From a virus: a DNA stretch of 21,975 nt. Below the pieces are notes generated by a model. That model made no database searches and was not told where the DNA came from. It worked only from the letters and a program-made list of their open reading frames with translations. The translations under genes and the position numbers were made by a program. The stretch lies in the IMG/VR virus record IMGVR_UViG_3300010153_003428, positions 1 to 21,975 of that record; one strand, 5' to 3'. Of the stretch, positions 1 to 7,527 are shown piece by piece (position 1 is the stretch's first letter; every line of letters begins with the position of its first letter).

Positions 1-2471
1 CCATCAGCGACTACTTCCAAATACTCAGCCGCCGTTAGCACATCATCGAAGGCTCCACTTTTGTCCCCCCGATCTGCCGACGCATACTCGTCCAGCTTAG
101 ACTCAAGCTCCATGATCCCGTCAAGTACGTCATCGGGATAAAGCTCCTTACCTTTCTTGGCGACCACAGCTTTACGGAATTTATCAACTCTCCTTTTCAG
201 CTTCGCTATAGTCACGCCTTTCTGGCCCTCGTCAGCTTCCTCTACTATGGTTTTGGTTTCTTTGCTTATCGTCCTAGCGAGCTTGTTAAGATTTTCAACA
301 GCGACTTCCTCTGCTTGCTGGGCATCTGCTTCTTCCTGTTGCTTTCGCGCTTCTTCCTGTGCCGCTTGTTCTTCCCCCCTTTGTGCTGCCAACTGTTCGC
401 GCTCAGCAATCATCTCACCTCTTAACTGATCTGCCTTCCGCGCTCTTTCCGCAACAGCGTCAGGGGTGGTTCCGTACCGCGCAGCTTGGATGGCGGCCTT
501 GTCTCTCCTTGCTTTTACCTCTGCTGCTTGCAGTTCTGCCTCGAAATCTTCTTCATCAATCTGTTCCGACAGGGATCTTTTTTTGTTCTCGGCGAGCCGT
601 TCCCTTTCCTGCCTTGCCGCAATAGGGTCATCAGGTATCTGCCCTGTGTTCTTTGCAAAAGCTATCTGTGCCTTTGCTCTCTCATCAAAAGCCTCCTCGT
701 CCCTTCGATTTTGTTCCTCCCTTTGAGCTTCCGGCCCCATCATGCCGCTCATGGCATCTTCCCGAAGTACATCCAGCTTCTCTGCGGCGGTTAAGTCTGC
801 ACCCTTCTTCCTTACAGCCTCCTGCAACAGCGCACTTTCCGCATCGGTCAGCTCACCCCCGGCTTCAGCCTTCAGCATTATATCCTCTATCAATGCCTCT
901 GTTTCAGCTTCTGCCTTTGCCTCCTCCGTGACAGATAAAATCTTATTCTTAGTTTGATCGTAAAGTTTCTTGGCGAGAGGGTCTTCGCTTCCCGGCACCC
1001 CAAGGAGCCTGTTGTACTCCTCCTGCACCTCTCTGGTAAAACCTTCCTTCGCCTCGCGCTGGGCAAGTGCCACTATGGCTGCGCTGTTTGGCCCCTCATA
1101 GGCTCTCCTTGCCACTTTCTCTGGCGTGTCAGGCTTAGTGGCTACCCCGTTCGAGTCGATGTGATAACCGGCTTGCGCTGCCCTTAACTGTTCTTCCTTT
1201 TCCAGCGGCTCATCGGCAAGAATCTTTGCGTCTAAGTCATTGGCGACTTCAGGGTCAATCCCGCTATCTATTTTTTGCTTCCGGAAAACTTTTGCCCCTA
1301 TAATGCTTGACGCTAGACTCAGGATTACACCAGCCGCGCCACCCACCGCCGCATCCTCCTTCCAATCTTTCAGCACCTCACGGTCTGGGTCGTATGCAAC
1401 TATCCACTGGGCTATGACATCCCCGCCTAATCCTTGAAACCATTCTTGAGCCGCCTCTTCTAACCCTTCCCGTCCTGCGTCAACTAGAGCTTTATAGAAC
1501 CCTTTCCCACCACCCATCCCAGTTATGCGCCCTATCATCTTGCTTATGGGGAGAACCTCGGTGGTTCCTAGTCCTGCGTTTAGGAGGTATGAGCTAAATG
1601 CCTGCCCCGGTGATGCCCCGTTCGCAACTGCGTCATGGTATCCTACTGGCCCTGCTACTATTGCCCCAACTCCTGCTGTTACCCTAAAATTAATTTTGGT
1701 AGCGGCTTTCTTTAAGAACGCTTCTTGAGCTTCCGTGGCGGCCTTTAGCCCAACCTCTTCAGCAACCTCCCTTGTCGCCTTTTTCTCTAAAGCTTTTTCA
1801 GTTGTCTCTTTTAATGTTTTCTCAAATAATTCTTCTCCACCTTTCTTTAATCCGCGCTTTAGAATGTGACTGATGAACCCTCCTCCGACAATAAAACCTG
1901 CACCTGAACCAACGCCGTGGAGTGCTTTTGTCTTAAAGAAGTCATCGGACATTTCCCTTTGCTTCCTTTCGGATATTTCAGGTGTAAGGAATTGGTGAAC
2001 GTCTTTCTTGATGAACTCGGCTGTTGCTCCCGCTGCCGTTTCCTTTGTGTCTTTGGCGGTTAGGAAAGGTAATGCCCCCCCATCTTCTGCCCCCAATGCT
2101 TGTCCCGCCAAAGTGCCAGCAATCCCAACTGTTTCAAGGCCACCTGTAACTAAGTTCTGCTCGGCAAAGCCCTTCATGAACTGGGTGTACCCCTGCTTTA
2201 CTGCGTCCCAATTAGAAACCGGGCTTCCATCATCACCGCCGCCACCACCCAAAGCGGAGTAGTCTATCTCGGCCATCTCAACCTTTGGCTCGGTTGCTTC
2301 AGCCTCTCGTCCCCAAATCCTTCTTATGTCTACCTCGAACGACGGGTCTGCTTTGAAGATGTCTTCGAGCTTGTCCTTGTGTTCTTTGGCGTAACGAAGA
2401 GTGATCTCATCATCCGTCAATGAGGTGCCGGGGTTTTTACCCCTGTAAGATTCAACAAGTAGGTTGGCCAT
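1..2471 (-). CDS. Large internal virion/ejection protein candidate, C-terminal part missing at window edge
   Basis: The frame opens with ATG at 2471 and stays open to the window edge, giving at least 823 residues; it has no stop here. The N-terminal part is mixed and has a GGGGG linker near residue 75. Three glycine/alanine-rich hydrophobic stretches follow, at about residues 185-204, 264-277 and 374-394 (for example GVGSGAGFIVGGGF), each next to basic or amphipathic helix. The rest, from about residue 400, is charged A/E/K/Q-rich helix typical of coiled coil. Phage proteins that enter the cell envelope during DNA ejection (T7 gp16, P22 gp16 or gp20 class) often combine long helical rods with such segments. 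The gene is last in a four-gene ejection cassette and starts 4 bp after the previous stop. Its leader is an A-run with no clear Shine-Dalgarno. No lysozyme or transglycosylase motif is visible in this part; one could lie in the missing C terminus. The role is inferred from layout and composition. Confidence 0.6.
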   Translation of the reverse strand, partial: MANLLVESYRGKNPGTSLTDDEITLRYAKEHKDKLEDIFKADPSFEVDIRRIWGREAEATEPKVEMAEIDYSALGGGGGDDGSPVSNWDAVKQGYTQFMKGFAEQNLVTGGLETVGIAGTLAGQALGAEDGGALPFLTAKDTKETAAGATAEFIKKDVHQFLTPEISERKQREMSDDFFKTKALHGVGSGAGFIVGGGFISHILKRGLKKGGEELFEKTLKETTEKALEKKATREVAEEVGLKAATEAQEAFLKKAATKINFRVTAGVGAIVAGPVGYHDAVANGASPGQAFSSYLLNAGLGTTEVLPISKMIGRITGMGGGKGFYKALVDAGREGLEEAAQEWFQGLGGDVIAQWIVAYDPDREVLKDWKEDAAVGGAAGVILSLASSIIGAKVFRKQKIDSGIDPEVANDLDAKILADEPLEKEEQLRAAQAGYHIDSNGVATKPDTPEKVARRAYEGPNSAAIVALAQREAKEGFTREVQEEYNRLLGVPGSEDPLAKKLYDQTKNKILSVTEEAKAEAETEALIEDIMLKAEAGGELTDAESALLQEAVRKKGADLTAAEKLDVLREDAMSGMMGPEAQREEQNRRDEEAFDERAKAQIAFAKNTGQIPDDPIAARQERERLAENKKRSLSEQIDEEDFEAELQAAEVKARRDKAAIQAARYGTTPDAVAERARKADQLRGEMIAEREQLAAQRGEEQAAQEEARKQQEEADAQQAEEVAVENLNKLARTISKETKTIVEEADEGQKGVTIAKLKRRVDKFRKAVVAKKGKELYPDDVLDGIMELESKLDEYASADRGDKSGAFDDVLTAAEYLEVVAD
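1677..1691 (+). promoter_or_regulatory. Plus-strand match to the TGTTACCCTA element inside the last gene
   Basis: TGTTACCCTAAAATT on the plus strand is identical over 15 bases to the start of copy 1. It lies inside the large ejection gene (around residues 260-266) and points against all genes of the window. The downstream conserved positions are not kept well. A chance match or an antisense promoter are both possible. Confidence 0.3.
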
Positions 2472-2475
2472 TTTT

Positions 2476-4284
2476 TTATTGAGTAGCGGGATTCCGTGCC
2501 CACCAGTTATTACCAGCTCTTAACTTTCTAACAGGCTCAGGAGGTTGTTCCATATCCAGCAGCGCAGGTGTTCCTTCAGGTGTTCCTTCCCTGTGGTAGT
2601 AGCCTACGTCCATGTTCCTTCTTATTTTCTCTGCCTCCTGTTCACGGGGAAGTAGCTGTCCCATCGATGGAGGAGCTTGGCCCAGTTGTCCCCGTATTGC
2701 CTCTATCGCGCCGGGAAGCCGAGGGTCGTAATCGCCTGGCTGGGCAAAACCCCCGTAGAGAGCTTCCCTCATCCGGCTCAACCCTTCCTGTGCTTCTCGA
2801 CTTGTTGCTGGGCGCCCTTCCGTTATTTCGCTGACAGCCTGTGCGTCTAGCGGCGTAGATTGTTGCTGCGGAAGTAGAGCGGGATAACCTTCAGGTGTGC
2901 CTTCTCTGTGTAGGTAGCCGCCCACCCCCGGCATTGGTGGCGGTACAGGACTTGACTGAACAGGCGCGGGTGCAGCAGGAACAGGCACGGCTTGAGGAGC
3001 GGCTTCGTTAACGGGTGTCCACCACTCACGGGGGTTGGTGCTGATTCCCCCATTGGCAACAGTAGTGTTGAGCGGTTGTCCTTGCGGTTCCTCTCTCGCA
3101 GCCCTCGCAGCTCTTGCCGACTCTATCTCAGCGAGCGGATCGCCTTCTACGCTTTCTGGTTTAGGCTCCTGTGCTGACCTGAAAAGAGGCTTGGTGAACT
3201 CGCCGGTCATCACATTGTACCTGTTCATTGTTGGAAAGGCTGTTGTGATGCCCCTCATCTCATCCCGTATTTCCTTAGCTCTAGCGTTTGAGCTTTGCTG
3301 GCTGGCGACGTTCTTGTCTAGCTTAAGTTTTGCTGTCCAATATTTTATTTCCGCATCTGTCTTGGCAGCCTCAAAAGCTTGTTGACTTGCCTGTCCCCAT
3401 GCCGCCAGCAACTCTGTTCTGGCCTCGGTAGGGAAATCTTGGTGCCACATATTCATCGGCAACATTGGCCCATCTGGACCGTCAGGGTCATGTACCGGCA
3501 AGTCTCCTATGATCACTTTACCGGCGTTTTTCTTCCAGTTCTCAGTCAGCAGTTTATAATCGGAAAAGATTACCTCCATACCTGGTTGTGATAGCGTCAG
3601 CGTGGAGGCGATTCGCTCTTGAGTCATGGCCGTTTGGTTTCCCGCTTCGTAGTCAGCTATTATTCCGTCTGCCCTTTCCCTTATTTCTTCCCCTTTAAGT
3701 TCGGACAATTCCCCTGCAAGCTCTGTGTACCTAGCCTTGGACGCTTCAAATTTCCGCTGCCAACCCGGCGTGTTTCTCACTAATTCGTCTGCTTGAGACT
3801 TCCTCCATGTGTCGATGGCGGGCTTAAACCTTGCTTCCATGCCTTCCATCTCGGCCTTCTTCATCTCACCCCTTGTGAGCCGCCCGATCTCTTCCTCGCT
3901 TAACAGTTTGTATTCCCTGATAACGTCGATGTTAGACATGAGCCTACCCTGTGGCCCCAACTTCTCCTTGTGGGCAGCTATGTCTTGGTTGAGTTGTGCT
4001 GAGTTCTTCCCTTCGGTTGTCAGTCCGTAACGGTTGGCTTCAGCTATTGACATCTCCAGAGCAAAGTCTTCTGCCTGATCTATGCGCCTTTGTTCAGCGG
4101 CAAGAGTTCGCGCATTAGCTCGCTCCTCGGTTGCTATCTTCCGTGCATCAGCTCGCTCCTCGGCAGCCAGCGCTTCACGGGCAGCTCGTTCCTTTGCTTG
4201 GTGGGCGAAGATGCCCTGTATATTCTGACGCATGGGAGCCATTGCTGACTCGTAGACATCCATTCCAGTATCCTTGATTGGCAT
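2476..4284 (-). CDS. Internal virion protein candidate, coiled coil with HREGTPEG repeats (602 aa)
   Basis: The protein is probably part of the injected inner core. Residues 28-75 form a charged Ala/Glu/Arg helix with an imperfect 10-11-residue repeat (EERADARKIA / EERANARTLA). The middle, to about residue 370, is helical and rich in E, K and W. Residues about 410-450 form a Pro/Ala/Gln linker. The C-terminal part carries two copies of a short motif, HREGTPEGxPALL, with His at residues 459 and 564. The start is well supported: AAGGA sits 8 nt before the ATG, and the ATG overlaps the previous stop as TAATG, so translation is probably coupled. By position it corresponds to the middle ejection protein (T7 gp15 or P22 gp20 slot). 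I recognise no named family, so the function is inferred from context. Next to it, 4 bp downstream, is the very large last ejection protein. Confidence 0.65.
   Translation of the reverse strand: MPIKDTGMDVYESAMAPMRQNIQGIFAHQAKERAAREALAAEERADARKIATEERANARTLAAEQRRIDQAEDFALEMSIAEANRYGLTTEGKNSAQLNQDIAAHKEKLGPQGRLMSNIDVIREYKLLSEEEIGRLTRGEMKKAEMEGMEARFKPAIDTWRKSQADELVRNTPGWQRKFEASKARYTELAGELSELKGEEIRERADGIIADYEAGNQTAMTQERIASTLTLSQPGMEVIFSDYKLLTENWKKNAGKVIIGDLPVHDPDGPDGPMLPMNMWHQDFPTEARTELLAAWGQASQQAFEAAKTDAEIKYWTAKLKLDKNVASQQSSNARAKEIRDEMRGITTAFPTMNRYNVMTGEFTKPLFRSAQEPKPESVEGDPLAEIESARAARAAREEPQGQPLNTTVANGGISTNPREWWTPVNEAAPQAVPVPAAPAPVQSSPVPPPMPGVGGYLHREGTPEGYPALLPQQQSTPLDAQAVSEITEGRPATSREAQEGLSRMREALYGGFAQPGDYDPRLPGAIEAIRGQLGQAPPSMGQLLPREQEAEKIRRNMDVGYYHREGTPEGTPALLDMEQPPEPVRKLRAGNNWWARNPATQ
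2593..2910 (-). repeat. Two HREGTPEG motif copies in an ejection protein gene
   Basis: The coding strand carries two similar segments around 2910-2886 and 2595-2571 that encode HREGTPEGYPALL and HREGTPEGTPALL. They are about 315 bp apart, with Pro/Gln-rich linker and a helical part between them. The preceding residues, GGY-L and VGY-Y, are also alike. Confidence 0.7.
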
Positions 4285-5312
4285 TATTCTGATCCTTTCC
4301 TTTGAGCATCAAGCTCCTCTATAAGCAAACTCACTAACCCCGTATTAAATAGTTTGATGTCATTTGGAGACATTATCCACCTTTCCAGCTTGGGGTTTTC
4401 AGCAAGTCGCACAGCTTCGTCACCGGCAAACACGATAGGAGGCAGGGGTTGTTTGTCTGCCAGCATTGCGTTGAGTTCTGAAATCATTGTCTCCCGGTCT
4501 TCATACCTTGGGGCCATCAGCAGCTTGTCGTTAGGTATGTCCTTCAGCCCTAGTATTTCATCTGGTGGCAGCTCGTAGGTGTACCGCGAATACAGAGGCT
4601 CATCTACAGGAGGGGGAGGAGGAGCTGGTGCGGGAACAACGGGAGCCGGTGCCGGAGCTGGTGGCGGTGGAGGGGGAACTTCACCTGTGGTGTCTGTCCC
4701 GCTGGGGAAGGTGTAGTATCTACCGTCTTCGCCCTGTACCACCTCGTTACCTATTGCTGCTTCACCTTCTAATGTCCGCTGAAAGCTGGGGTGTTGGTTG
4801 CCTTTTAATAGCATTCCCGTGTCTGGAACCCTGCCGGTTGTACCCGGAGCTAATCCGTACTCCTTCGCCGTGTCGTAATCGTACCCCGTTCCTTCTGGGT
4901 CAAATGCTGGCGGGGCTTGTTCGAGAATCTGTTGCCTTACAAGATCGTCCTCCTGTTGGCGAACCTGTTGCTGTCCTATTGTCTGCTGCATCACAGACTC
5001 AAGGGAATCTATCTTGGCATTTAAAGTATCTATCTGCGCTTGCTTGGGGTCTTCGGGAGGCGGCTCGAAGGTGGCTGCGAACTCCATTGCTTCCTGCCAT
5101 CTGGACGGTTCCTCCATTGGCGGAGGCCTTAACGGTTCAGGTGAAGTCGGCGGTGGTTGTAACGCTATCTCCTGTGGATAGACATACCCTTCCTCGAACA
5201 CTTCCTTGCCCTCGGCCAACGCCGCAAGCTCCGGGTTGTAGGTGATGTGTTCCTCGCCACGATATGGGGGTAAGTCCTCGGTTGTTTTAGGCAACCTCTT
5301 CCCCATCTCCAT
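4284..5312 (-). CDS. Proline-rich virion protein, probable ejection cassette member
   Basis: Counting from the upstream ATG at 5336, the protein has a Pro/Glu-rich N terminus (to about 95), a short coiled coil (about 98-140, Gln-rich), a globular patch (about 147-212), a run of Pro and Ala residues (about 220-245) and a helical C terminus. The globular patch, with D-Y-D, then PDTG, then K-G-N-Q-HPSF near residue 183, resembles the PDT...HPTF motif I know from other phage structural proteins of unknown role. Two starts are possible. ATG 5336 overlaps the upstream stop as ATGA but has a poor ribosome site. ATG 5312 is preceded by a very strong GGAGGA at 5322-5327, 9 nt away, so I chose 5312 (342 aa). 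The gene ends in a TAATG overlap with the next one. The virion role is inferred; another possibility is a scaffolding or tail-assembly accessory. Confidence 0.6.
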   Translation of the reverse strand: MEMGKRLPKTTEDLPPYRGEEHITYNPELAALAEGKEVFEEGYVYPQEIALQPPPTSPEPLRPPPMEEPSRWQEAMEFAATFEPPPEDPKQAQIDTLNAKIDSLESVMQQTIGQQQVRQQEDDLVRQQILEQAPPAFDPEGTGYDYDTAKEYGLAPGTTGRVPDTGMLLKGNQHPSFQRTLEGEAAIGNEVVQGEDGRYYTFPSGTDTTGEVPPPPPPAPAPAPVVPAPAPPPPPVDEPLYSRYTYELPPDEILGLKDIPNDKLLMAPRYEDRETMISELNAMLADKQPLPPIVFAGDEAVRLAENPKLERWIMSPNDIKLFNTGLVSLLIEELDAQRKGSE

Positions 5313-5332
5313 TAACTGTTGTCCTCCTTTTT

Positions 5333-6523
5333 TCATGGGCCTGGTGCTACGCTTACGGGCAATCCGTTGGGGTCAAACCCTGCCGTGGTTCCTGCTGGTG
5401 CTGCGCCTCTTCCCTCCCAAAGCTCTCCGCCTCCACCACCGCCCATCGCACCCGTGGCATAAGCCTGTCCGATTGTTCCTGCTACATCTGCTATTCCTTT
5501 GCCTATGTAGGCTCCAGTTGGTGTGATTGGTGCGCTTTCAAAAGCAGTTGTTGTGGGAGCCTGACCGACACCCAGCCTGAACGGATTGGTTACACTAAAC
5601 TTATCTGTGAACGCCTTGGTCTGTGCCACTTGTGGGGCTGTCTCAAATCCCATTGCCCTAGCCATCCCGGCATTAGCTTGATCCACGTTGGACAGTCTCA
5701 AGTCTCTCTCTTGGTCTTGTATCTGGAACTTCTCCTGCGCGTTCTTCAGGTTAGCCAAACTGGTAGCCAGCGCACCTTTCCCTGCAATCTGTTGACCAAT
5801 CTGTAGTTGCCCTAGCCTGTTGCCATACCCTGTACCGACATAACCCTTCCGTTGGTTCTGGGCCGCGAACTGATTGAGTTGCTCTTGCTGTTTCAGCTTT
5901 AGGGCTTCGTTCTCTAAACGGGCAGCCGATGTTCTTTGATCCGCTAACGCTTGGAAGTCTCCTAATCTTTGGCTCTCCCGTGCGCCTGTGTAAATTCCTG
6001 TGATAGCCTCGGCTGCACCCTCTTGAGCTGGTCTGAATCTATCTTGAATACCACCAAAGACGGCAGCCAGTTCCTCTGGGGTTTTGCCCATGTTATATAT
6101 GGACATTGCCTCCTTGGCTGTTGTTGACTCAAACGGCTTGGAAACCAGATCAACTAACCGGGACTCCAACATATCTCGGTTTCCGTCTGGCCCAAATGAG
6201 TCCACTCCTTGTGCGTCTGTAGTTATCCCCGGCACAACCACACCGCTTTCCTTCGCCAAGTTAATGAGTTGGGTGTCGCTCATCCCTCGAAGGTCTTGGT
6301 GGGAGTATGCCCCCTCTCGGAAGTACAACGGCAGTATCGCGCTACCGTATGCCCCCCTGGATTCTAGGAACCTCTCATAGTCGAGCCGGTTCTTTTCATC
6401 CATTGCAGCCTTGTTTTGCCTCTGTGCGTTCTTGGCAGCCTTCGATTGCTGTGACCCCGCATACGCAGACCCAGCGGCACCGATGACCGCACTTCCTACT
6501 ATCGCTCCTGCAACTCCACTCAT
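5333..6523 (-). CDS. T7 gp14-like internal virion protein candidate with glycine-zipper N terminus (396 aa)
   Basis: Residues 3-23 form a small-residue hydrophobic segment (GVAGAIVGSAVIGAAGSAYAG, here split as residues 3-12 and 13-23) with a glycine-zipper pattern suited to membrane insertion. A basic A/K/Q/N-rich helix (about 24-55) follows. The middle is helical, and about residues 190-290 are Gln-rich coiled coil. The C terminus returns to Gly/Ala/Pro-rich sequence with GGGGGG near residue 365. This architecture matches the first inner-core ejection protein of podoviruses (T7 gp14 type), which forms a pore in the outer membrane during genome entry. The start has a good ribosome site, AAGGA 6 nt before the ATG, and overlaps the acetyltransferase stop as ATGA. 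It opens the ejection cassette. The family call rests on architecture and position, not on a visible signature motif. Confidence 0.65.
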   Translation of the reverse strand: MSGVAGAIVGSAVIGAAGSAYAGSQQSKAAKNAQRQNKAAMDEKNRLDYERFLESRGAYGSAILPLYFREGAYSHQDLRGMSDTQLINLAKESGVVVPGITTDAQGVDSFGPDGNRDMLESRLVDLVSKPFESTTAKEAMSIYNMGKTPEELAAVFGGIQDRFRPAQEGAAEAITGIYTGARESQRLGDFQALADQRTSAARLENEALKLKQQEQLNQFAAQNQRKGYVGTGYGNRLGQLQIGQQIAGKGALATSLANLKNAQEKFQIQDQERDLRLSNVDQANAGMARAMGFETAPQVAQTKAFTDKFSVTNPFRLGVGQAPTTTAFESAPITPTGAYIGKGIADVAGTIGQAYATGAMGGGGGGELWEGRGAAPAGTTAGFDPNGLPVSVAPGP

Positions 6524-6957
6524 AATAATTCCTTTACATATACTTTCTCTTTAAGCTCGTATCCTGACTTGGTGTAGTATCTCTCCATTTTATCTGAGTT
6601 CAAGGCGAGTAGATGAATCATCCAAATTCTTTTAGCCCCCCTAAACTTTGCCTCTTGCTCAAAGCGAGTGAACAACTTGAGTCCACCCTTCCCTCTATGG
6701 TCTGGATCGACATACCAAAACGCTTCCAAGCAACTGACATCCCCTGTAATAAAATCATCATATATCGCACCCGCCATCGTCCCCTTAACCTCTCCACCTT
6801 CCACAAGGGAAAGGGCAACCCCTGTATCCATTAGCTTCACGACCCCGTCCTTGAACGAACTAGGACTAGGTTTCCCTGACAGTTTCCCCTCCTTAAAGAA
6901 CTTGTGGTAGAGGGTGATAATGTCAGGCAGATCACGCAGAGTCGTTTGTCTTACCAT
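6520..6957 (-). CDS. GNAT-family N-acetyltransferase
   Basis: The protein is 145 aa, the usual size for a single-domain GNAT enzyme, which transfers an acetyl group from acetyl-CoA to an amine. The acetyl-CoA-binding motif A is seen as RGKGGLKL at residues 88-95, just after a beta-strand (ECLEAFWYVDPDH region) and followed by a helix. The C-terminal NSDKMERYYTKSGYEL stretch is the usual last helix (N-x-x-x-x-x-Y-x-K-x-G-Y/F). The substrate cannot be told. The gene overlaps the 2OG oxygenase by 26 bp and the ejection gene by 4 bp (ATGA), so it is made with the virion proteins. Similar small GNATs occur in phage late regions, where modification of virion proteins or of host targets has been proposed. 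No clear Shine-Dalgarno is visible, which fits translation coupled to the gene before it. Confidence 0.85.
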   Translation of the reverse strand: MVRQTTLRDLPDIITLYHKFFKEGKLSGKPSPSSFKDGVVKLMDTGVALSLVEGGEVKGTMAGAIYDDFITGDVSCLEAFWYVDPDHRGKGGLKLFTRFEQEAKFRGAKRIWMIHLLALNSDKMERYYTKSGYELKEKVYVKELL

Positions 6958-7522
6958 TAAAAAAACATACCCACACTAACCTTCCATCTTCATTGCTCGT
7001 ACCAAACCCTTCGTGGGGGTAGCGGCTATGGAAAACCTTCGTTGGGTAAACTATAAATCTGTTAAACTTCATACCGATAAACCCTGACATTTCCCAGAGT
7101 TCCTTGTCCTTCCAATCTGCTGTCAACTGCTCACCGAACTCCACCTGTGAAACACCTAAAGCATTCACCTCTTCATCTTCAGGAACCCTGTCCCACTTCA
7201 TGTGCTTGTGCTTCCAGAATGCTGTGCCTCCCTTGGCTTGCTCATCCGTGTTCAGGTACAAAAGCCCAGCCCAATCAGCGCATATCTCGTCACTATGAAC
7301 ATAGCTATGGGGCATCTCACCCTCTAGGTTCTGGCGGAAGAAAGACATCTTGTGGGTGACACCGTTCATCAGCTTGTCCACTTCACCTTTCAGCTCTTCA
7401 TCCTCGCCCATGTTGATGCCGGTATAGCTGAACCCATCTGGGCCGACCTCTTCCGTGAACCCTTCAGACACAACCCTGTTGCGTATCTCTTGGGCAGAGG
7501 AACTGAACTCGTCTTTAACCAT
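6932..7522 (-). CDS. 2-oxoglutarate/Fe(II)-dependent oxygenase-like protein (hydroxylase)
   Basis: The protein has about 196 residues. It shows the layout of the double-stranded beta-helix oxygenases, including the metal ligands HxD (H76, D78 in YVHSDE, numbered from the ATG at 7522), a distal His (H165 in KVFHS) and a following Arg (R181 in DGRLVWV) in the place that binds 2-oxoglutarate. The section LLYLN...GGTAFWKHK is typical of the prolyl-hydroxylase-like phage proteins of the DUF6445 type; that family name is from memory. The likely reaction is hydroxylation of a protein side chain or small molecule. A GTG at 7531 overlaps the fibre stop as GTGA and is the alternative start; neither start has a good Shine-Dalgarno. 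It lies directly after the tail fibre and before a GNAT gene, so fibre or virion modification is possible but unproven. Confidence 0.8.
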   Translation of the reverse strand: MVKDEFSSSAQEIRNRVVSEGFTEEVGPDGFSYTGINMGEDEELKGEVDKLMNGVTHKMSFFRQNLEGEMPHSYVHSDEICADWAGLLYLNTDEQAKGGTAFWKHKHMKWDRVPEDEEVNALGVSQVEFGEQLTADWKDKELWEMSGFIGMKFNRFIVYPTKVFHSRYPHEGFGTSNEDGRLVWVCFFNGKTNDSA

Positions 7523-7527
7523 TAGCG

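Noticed and set aside
1678-1725. Rightward gene behind the antisense element
   Set aside because: The plus-strand frames there have no ribosome site or protein-like product and lie inside the ejection gene.
4565-5245. Plus-strand open frame of 226 codons opposite the proline-rich gene
   Set aside because: It is the shadow of a Pro/Glu-biased gene; its product has no domain-like pattern, and the minus-strand gene fits the operon with overlaps and a ribosome site.
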